From NCBI GenBank assembly GCA_014377495.1, contig JACMPN010000501.1, forward strand, positions 1-10,482: a DNA stretch of 10,482 bases, in the 5' to 3' direction. Made by a program: the position numbers and the translations under genes. A model generated the notes under the pieces. That model had not been told where the DNA came from. It was given only the letters and a program-made list of their open reading frames with translations, and ran no database searches. Shown here one piece after another: positions 7,367 to 10,482 of the stretch (positions within the stretch are counted from its first letter, which is position 1; the number at the start of each line of letters is the position of its first letter). The stretch comes from Candidatus Sericytochromatia bacterium. GTDB taxonomy: Bacteria; Cyanobacteriota; Sericytochromatia; JACMPN01.

Positions 7367-8002
7367 GTGGCAACCAAGACGGCCCTGCACGGGTTTAGCC
7401 CTGCGGACTTCGATGTCTTCACCATCCCCGGCTTCGAGCCCCGGATGACGGCACTCAAAGAGCGGATCCGCCCCCGGTTGACCGAAATCGGCGTCGCCAT
7501 GACCCCCAAACTGGCCGACATGATCGGGCAACCAGTCTTCCCGCATGTGGCCCGCCATGCCCGGCGCACAGTCAACCCACCGGAGGACACTTGGGTGGCG
7601 TTTTCGACCAGTGCCCGCGGCTACAAAGCGTTGCCCCACTTCCAGGTCGGGTTGTGGAACACCTACCTGTTTATCCGGTATTGCGCGATTTACGAATCGC
7701 CCAACAAGGCCGTCGTCGCCCGCAACCTGCTCGCCAACCCGAAGGTCGCCAAGCAACTGCCCAAGGATTTCACCTGGTCCTGGGATCATTGTCGACCCGA
7801 GACGGCCACACTGGGCAGTATGAAAGCCGCCGGCTGGCAACTGGGCCTGGAACGGGCCATCAGGATCCAGAAGGGCGAGGTGCTCTGCGGCTTGGACGTG
7901 CAGCGGGACAATACCATCCTCGCCGACGGCGACACGCTGCTGGCGACGATCGAACAGACCTTTGCCACCCTGACGCCCTTGTACCGGATGTCGTTCGAGT
8001 AG
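7367..8002 (+). CDS. DUF1054 / UPF0637 family protein (YktB-like)
   Basis: This is a 211-residue soluble protein of the DUF1054 family, known from Bacillus YktB; no biochemical role is established to my knowledge. Family blocks are easy to see: FDVFTIPGFEPRMTALKERIRPRL (15-38), VARHARRTVNPPEDTWVAFS (61-80), RGYKALPHFQVGLWNTYLFI (84-103), YESPNKA (109-115) and GEVLCGLDVQRD (173-184), ending in FATLTPLYR. Length and motif order match the family, so the gene looks intact. There is no signal peptide or membrane segment. The start is GTG 7367 with GGAGG at 7354-7358, eight bases upstream. It appears to be a single-gene unit: the neighbour on the left is divergent, the one on the right convergent, and a bidirectional terminator follows 33 bp after the stop. 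Best known from Firmicutes, it may be a transferred gene here, but codon use looks like that of its neighbours. Confidence 0.93.
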   Translation: MATKTALHGFSPADFDVFTIPGFEPRMTALKERIRPRLTEIGVAMTPKLADMIGQPVFPHVARHARRTVNPPEDTWVAFSTSARGYKALPHFQVGLWNTYLFIRYCAIYESPNKAVVARNLLANPKVAKQLPKDFTWSWDHCRPETATLGSMKAAGWQLGLERAIRIQKGEVLCGLDVQRDNTILADGDTLLATIEQTFATLTPLYRMSFE

Positions 8003-8035
8003 CGCTATCCGACGCTGCCCATCACCCCCGGCCGC

Positions 8036-8069
8036 GAAAACAGCCGCTTGCAATCAGGCGGATGTTTTC
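8036..8069. terminator. Bidirectional terminator between DUF1054 and flagellin genes
   Basis: GAAAACAGCCGC pairs with GCGGATGTTTTC over 12 positions with one mismatch, around a 10-nt loop. The A-run on one arm and T-run on the other provide a U-rich tail on both strands. It lies 33 bp after the DUF1054 stop and 14 bp after the flagellin stop, which is an in-frame TGA followed at once by a second TGA (8081-8086). Confidence 0.75.
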
Positions 8070-8083
8070 CGTAACGGCGCTCA

Positions 8084-9808
8084 TCAGCCGGACAGGATCA
8101 GCTGACGCACGTTCGACCAGAGGCTATTCTCCAGTGGCAGCGCCTGGGCGTGCAATGAGATCGCCGCCTGGGCCAGAATCTGCCGCTTGGTCAGGTTGGC
8201 CGTCTCCGCCGCAAAGTCCGTATCGTTGATCCGGCTGAAGGATGTGGCCTGATTTTCGTAAGCCACCTCAAGATTACTGCTGGCGTGGGTGAGCCGATTC
8301 TGGGCGGCGCCAAGCTTGGCCCGGATCACCAGCATGTCGCCCATGGCCTTGTCGACCTTGCCGATCAGGCGGCCGGCATTGCCTTGGGTGGTCAGATCCG
8401 CAGCTTCGAGGCCCAACGCCCGCGCCGTGATGTGCGGGTGGACGACGCCGAGATGCTGACCTTCGTTGGCACCGGCCTGGATCCGCTTGTCGTAGTTGTA
8501 AACCACCTCGGTCGGGTCGTCATCGGGAATCGGTTTGATCAGCGATTCGAATTGGTCGGCCAAGGCGATGAAATCGGCCGGCGTGGTTGCATTCATGTCG
8601 AAAAAGAAGCCGTTGGTTGCGGTAACGATCTGGTCGTAGCTGCCGGCGACAGCCCCGCCTGCCCCACCGGGCGTACCGACCACCATATGCAGGTCGCTAT
8701 CGGTGCTGAGGATCGCCGCAGTCGCCGCTTCGCGCACGGCTGCAGCGCCTGCCGCAATCGGAGCGCCCGGCGTGGCCAAAGTTCCCGGCGCATGCGTGGT
8801 CAGGAGCACCTGGAAAAAATCCACGCCGGCCCGACGGGCCATCGAGTCGGACGTCGTCGGGCTCGTCGTCGCGTAACCGGGGGCCACCGGGCCCGGCGCC
8901 GGCGCCAGGGGATTGACCGTGGCATTGACCCCGCCTGCTTCGGACGTGCCCGCCAGCGTATCCGTGCCGGCGATCCCGCTCGATTGCACGATGGCGTTGT
9001 AGTTGTCCTGACGGGTGTTGAACCGGCCCGGCCCGACGATGATCGGGGTGAACGGGGGATTGGGGTTTGTGTCGTACTGAGATGGACCAATCGTGTAAAA
9101 CAACCATTCCTTCATCGTGATTTGCGACGTGTTGGCCGCCTGCAACAGGCGCACGCCATCGACATTGTCGACGAGGACGCTGTTACCGATGGCCGGGCCG
9201 GGTTGGTTGAACCCCGAGATCGCAATGCCCATCGACAGGTCCACATTCCGGGCATTGAGGTTAGCCCGCACCGCCTGAAAGGTGGCCATCAGATTCAGGA
9301 AACCGACCTGCATCGCCAAGTCGGATTGACCATCAATGACCAACTGGACGTCCAGTTGGTTGCCGGGGACCGTCGCCAGCTTGGCCACTTCTTCCTGGCT
9401 CATGACCAGTGGCTGGATGCCGTTGAAGGTCGTCTCCCTGGGAATGGTGTTCAGGGATTCGCGCAACGTGATGACTTCGGCCTGGATCTTCTGCCTGTCG
9501 CTGTCCGTGTACGTGTCGTTAGCCGCCTGGACCGACAGCTCACGCATCCGGTGCAGCACGTTGATCACTTCGCCCATACCGGCATCCGCCGTCTGGATGT
9601 AATTGATCCCGTCCTGGACGTTGGCGTTGGCCTGGGCGCCGCCCATCATCTGCGTCTTCAGACCACTGGCAATGGCCAGGCCGGCGGCATCGTCCGCCGC
9701 CCGCTCAATGCGGGTGCCAGATGCCAAACGGCTCAGGGCGCGTTGAAGCTGATTGGTATTGGTGTCAATCTGATGGACGCGGCGCAAAGCACCCGCTTGA
9801 ATCAGCAT
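8084..9808 (-). CDS. Flagellin with a vWA-like domain in its variable region
   Basis: This is the filament subunit of the bacterial flagellum, exported through the flagellar channel; 574 residues from ATG 9808. The N-terminal D0/D1 region shows ALSRLASGTRIERAADDAAGLAI (24-46), INYIQTADAGMGEV (68-81), LHRMRELSVQAAND (85-98) and TTFNG (126-130). The C-terminal D1/D0 region shows IQAGANEGQ (443-451), ALGLEAADLTTQGNA (464-478), LGAAQNRLTHASSNL (499-513) and LTKRQILAQAAI (539-550). Between them (about 152-428) lies an insert that reads like a vWA domain: LDVQLVIDGQSDLA (152-165), AGTDTLAGTSEAGG (280-293), FFQVLLTTHAP (331-341), LHMVVGT (373-379) and YDQIVTATNGFFFDM (391-405). The C-terminus WSNVRQLILSG is longer than usual. 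I start at 9808, where homology begins, although the frame is open to ATG 9904. No Shine-Dalgarno precedes 9808. No other flagellar genes are nearby. Confidence 0.92.
   Translation of the reverse strand: MLIQAGALRRVHQIDTNTNQLQRALSRLASGTRIERAADDAAGLAIASGLKTQMMGGAQANANVQDGINYIQTADAGMGEVINVLHRMRELSVQAANDTYTDSDRQKIQAEVITLRESLNTIPRETTFNGIQPLVMSQEEVAKLATVPGNQLDVQLVIDGQSDLAMQVGFLNLMATFQAVRANLNARNVDLSMGIAISGFNQPGPAIGNSVLVDNVDGVRLLQAANTSQITMKEWLFYTIGPSQYDTNPNPPFTPIIVGPGRFNTRQDNYNAIVQSSGIAGTDTLAGTSEAGGVNATVNPLAPAPGPVAPGYATTSPTTSDSMARRAGVDFFQVLLTTHAPGTLATPGAPIAAGAAAVREAATAAILSTDSDLHMVVGTPGGAGGAVAGSYDQIVTATNGFFFDMNATTPADFIALADQFESLIKPIPDDDPTEVVYNYDKRIQAGANEGQHLGVVHPHITARALGLEAADLTTQGNAGRLIGKVDKAMGDMLVIRAKLGAAQNRLTHASSNLEVAYENQATSFSRINDTDFAAETANLTKRQILAQAAISLHAQALPLENSLWSNVRQLILSG
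8525..9355 (-). other. vWA-like domain region within flagellin (residues ~152-428)
   Basis: The order of elements follows a vWA Rossmann-type domain. First comes a hydrophobic strand ending in Asp (LDVQLVID, D159), where the DxSxS metal motif reads D159-G-Q161-S-D163. A long amphipathic helix and the VDLSMGIAISGF strand follow. The second metal motif region is AGTDT (T282/T284). Then an Ala/Pro/Ser/Thr-rich loop (about 295-325) leads to the fourth strand FFQVLLTTHAP, where the common LLTDG reads LLTTH. After the helix AAVREAATAAIL come LHMVVGT and YDQIVTATNGFFFDMNA, the usual end of a vWA domain. Two of the three metal-site motifs are altered, so metal-dependent ligand binding may be lost or changed. 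The assignment is by eye and needs a profile search. Confidence 0.6.
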
Positions 9809-9870
9809 GGAACGACTGGCAAATAGCGCCGGCGTTCCGGACGGCGCTTGCGCGCACTCGTACGGGACAT
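9802..9870 (-). CDS. Putative 22-residue basic leader peptide overlapping the flagellin start
   Basis: ATG 9870 is preceded by GGAGG (complement of 9876-9880) at a 5-base spacing, the best ribosome-binding site in this region. The frame runs 22 codons and ends in TGA at 9804-9802, which overlaps the flagellin start as ATGCTGA. The peptide is very basic: MSRTSARKRRPERRR followed by YLPVVPC. Flagellin itself has no Shine-Dalgarno, so ribosomes ending this small ORF could re-initiate on the flagellin ATG. It is in a different frame from flagellin and cannot be its N-terminus without a frameshift. I do not recognise the peptide. It could also be a chance ORF, with the GGAGG acting at a distance. 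Confidence 0.45.
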   Translation of the reverse strand: MSRTSARKRRPERRRYLPVVPC

Positions 9871-9896
9871 AGCCCCCTCCGTTGGACTTTTTGGAA

Positions 9897-9914
9897 CAAC
9901 ACATCCATGTGTTG
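9897..9914. promoter_or_regulatory. 18-bp palindrome upstream of flagellin
   Basis: CAACACAT-CC-ATGTGTTG is a perfect 8+8 inverted repeat with a 2-base centre, lying 26 bases before the leader-peptide start. It overlaps the transcription start expected from the promoter proposed at 9920-9949, and partly overlaps a second palindrome, GTTGCAAC (9911-9918). It could be an operator for a dimeric repressor or a small hairpin near the mRNA 5' end. No regulator can be named. Confidence 0.5.
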
Positions 9915-9919
9915 CAACG

Positions 9920-9949
9920 AGTTTACAACAACCGCCCCCGATCAAACAA
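9920..9949 (-). promoter_or_regulatory. Candidate sigma-70-like promoter for flagellin
   Basis: On the minus strand TTGTTT (complement of 9944-9949) and TAAACT (complement of 9920-9925) are separated by 18 bp. Matches to the consensus are three and four of six. I looked for a flagellar sigma-28 site (TAAA, 15 bases, GCCGATAA) here: TAAA is present but the -10 half is absent. Weak candidate. Confidence 0.28.
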
Positions 9950-9994
9950 GCATCGCCACGACAGTCGCTAGCCAACTGCCGCACCTCCGGCAAG

Positions 9995-10045
9995 TGACAG
10001 GTGCTTGAGCATGCTGGCCAGTGCTGGCCCTGGCACACACTGTCA
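9995..10045. repeat. Nested inverted repeats in the divergent flagellin/helical-protein gap
   Basis: An outer arm TGACAG-GTGC (9995-10004) faces GCAC-aca-CTGTCA (10033-10045), and inside lies GGCCAG-TG-CTGGCC (10016-10029). The inner part also contains two direct copies of TGCTGGCC. The set lies just upstream of the ribosome-binding site of the plus-strand gene, so it could form an mRNA leader structure or operator sites. The arms are short and the DNA is GC-rich, so chance is possible. Confidence 0.35.
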
Positions 10046-10078
10046 GGCTGCCTGCGGGGTGCCGGGAAAGGAGGCTGC

Positions 10079-10482
10079 ATGTCTGACTTGTTCTTGGCGT
10101 CGTATCTTAGGGAATGTCTCCAAGTCGCCCGGCGTGCGCAGGACGCTTACGACGCGGCGATCCTGCTGGCGCCGGATGACCGGCGCAAGCACCAAATGGT
10201 CCGATTCGCCGAGCAGAGCCGGATGCGGGTGGATATCCTCCTCCGTGTCATCCACCAGCATGGGTTCCACTCAACCGAGGTGCTTGACCCGCCCGTCGTC
10301 GCCGATGGCGAAGGACCCTGGTGGCAACATGTGCGTCAACTCTGGGCAGCCGAAGACCTGGCCCATCAGCAGATCGCCATGCTACAGACAATCGCCAACT
10401 CGCACGCCGAGGATTGGATCACGAAGGCCATCGGTGATCTGGCACCGTCCCTGGACGAACGCCTGCACGTCCTGCAGGCCCA
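10079..10482 (+). CDS. Unidentified helical protein (partial, 3' end off the window)
   Basis: ATG 10079 follows a near-perfect Shine-Dalgarno, AAAGGAGG (10067-10074), at 4 bases, so the start is well supported. My translation gives 134 residues, open to the edge: MSDLFLASYLRECLQVARRA, then AAILLAPDDRRKHQMVRFAE, RVDILLRVIHQHGFHSTEVL, WWQHVRQLWAAEDLAHQQIA and WITKAIGDLAPSLDERLHVL. It appears almost wholly alpha-helical, without signal peptide or membrane segment. Long amphipathic helices with spaced Glu and His (AAEDLAHQQ; two His-rich turns) are loosely like ferritin-like four-helix bundles, but the ExxH spacing is not convincing and I do not assign a family. The gene is divergent from flagellin across a 170-bp gap. 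Confidence 0.75.
   Translation, partial: MSDLFLASYLRECLQVARRAQDAYDAAILLAPDDRRKHQMVRFAEQSRMRVDILLRVIHQHGFHSTEVLDPPVVADGEGPWWQHVRQLWAAEDLAHQQIAMLQTIANSHAEDWITKAIGDLAPSLDERLHVLQA

Noticed and set aside
8285..9826. A 513-codon plus-strand open frame antisense to flagellin.
   Set aside because: It mirrors the flagellin gene, has no ribosome-binding site or family motif, and is rich in Arg/Asp/His/Gly as expected for the complement of a GC-rich gene.
9809..9904. N-terminal extension of flagellin by 32 residues (MCCSKKSNGG...).
   Set aside because: Flagellins lack such an extension, there is no ribosome-binding site at ATG 9904, and the segment overlaps the better-supported leader ORF in another frame.
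9906..9925. Possible sigma-28 flagellar promoter beginning with TAAA.
   Set aside because: At 15 bases downstream the sequence reads GGATGTGT rather than GCCGATAA.
1..10482. Looked for tRNA or rRNA genes, CRISPR arrays, insertion sequences and attachment sites.
   Set aside because: No cloverleaf, regular spaced repeat, transposase or terminal repeat was seen; only short local inverted repeats were found.

Overview
The window is GC-rich and densely coding. The best lineage clue is the OmpR-type response regulator at 4592-5314. Its DNA-binding domain ends in the signature DTRVVDVHVSRLRAKLE...PELILTARGTGYMFQ, which is the RpaB/Ycf27 type found in cyanobacteria. No photosynthesis gene is visible and a flagellin gene is present. 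A non-photosynthetic, flagellated relative of cyanobacteria (Sericytochromatia/Melainabacteria-like) is therefore my best guess. This is an inference from one regulator plus context, not a proven placement.

Layout. Positions 1-885 (minus) hold the N-terminal 295 residues of an APC-family amino-acid permease cut by the window edge. A divergent intergenic region of about 230 bp leads into a tight plus-strand operon. It contains a DUF4127 protein (1114-2670), an N-acetylglucosamine-6-phosphate deacetylase (NagA, 2670-3830, start codon overlapping the previous stop) and a lipoprotein with a CsgG/LpoB-like look (3835-4533, 4 bp gap). After 58 bp comes the RpaB-like regulator, followed by a perfect 18-bp-stem terminator at 5354-5392. 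Convergent to it, on the minus strand, is a secreted CpdB/UshA-type metallophosphatase/nucleotidase (5486-7183). A divergent gap separates that from a DUF1054 (YktB-like) protein (7367-8002). A bidirectional terminator at 8036-8069 separates DUF1054 from a minus-strand flagellin (8084-9808). The right edge carries the start of an unidentified, mostly helical protein (10079 onward).

How the parts relate. DUF4127, NagA and the lipoprotein are probably co-translated or co-transcribed and suggest amino-sugar or cell-wall handling. The permease and the secreted nucleotidase add nutrient scavenging from amino acids and nucleotides. The flagellin stands alone, without other flagellar genes in view.

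Most interesting point. The variable middle of the flagellin (residues about 152-428) reads like a complete von Willebrand factor A (vWA) domain with a partly degenerate metal site, placed between normal flagellin N- and C-terminal domains. The same gene lacks a Shine-Dalgarno sequence of its own. A strong one instead precedes a 22-codon, very basic upstream ORF whose stop codon overlaps the flagellin start, which suggests translational coupling or control by a leader peptide.
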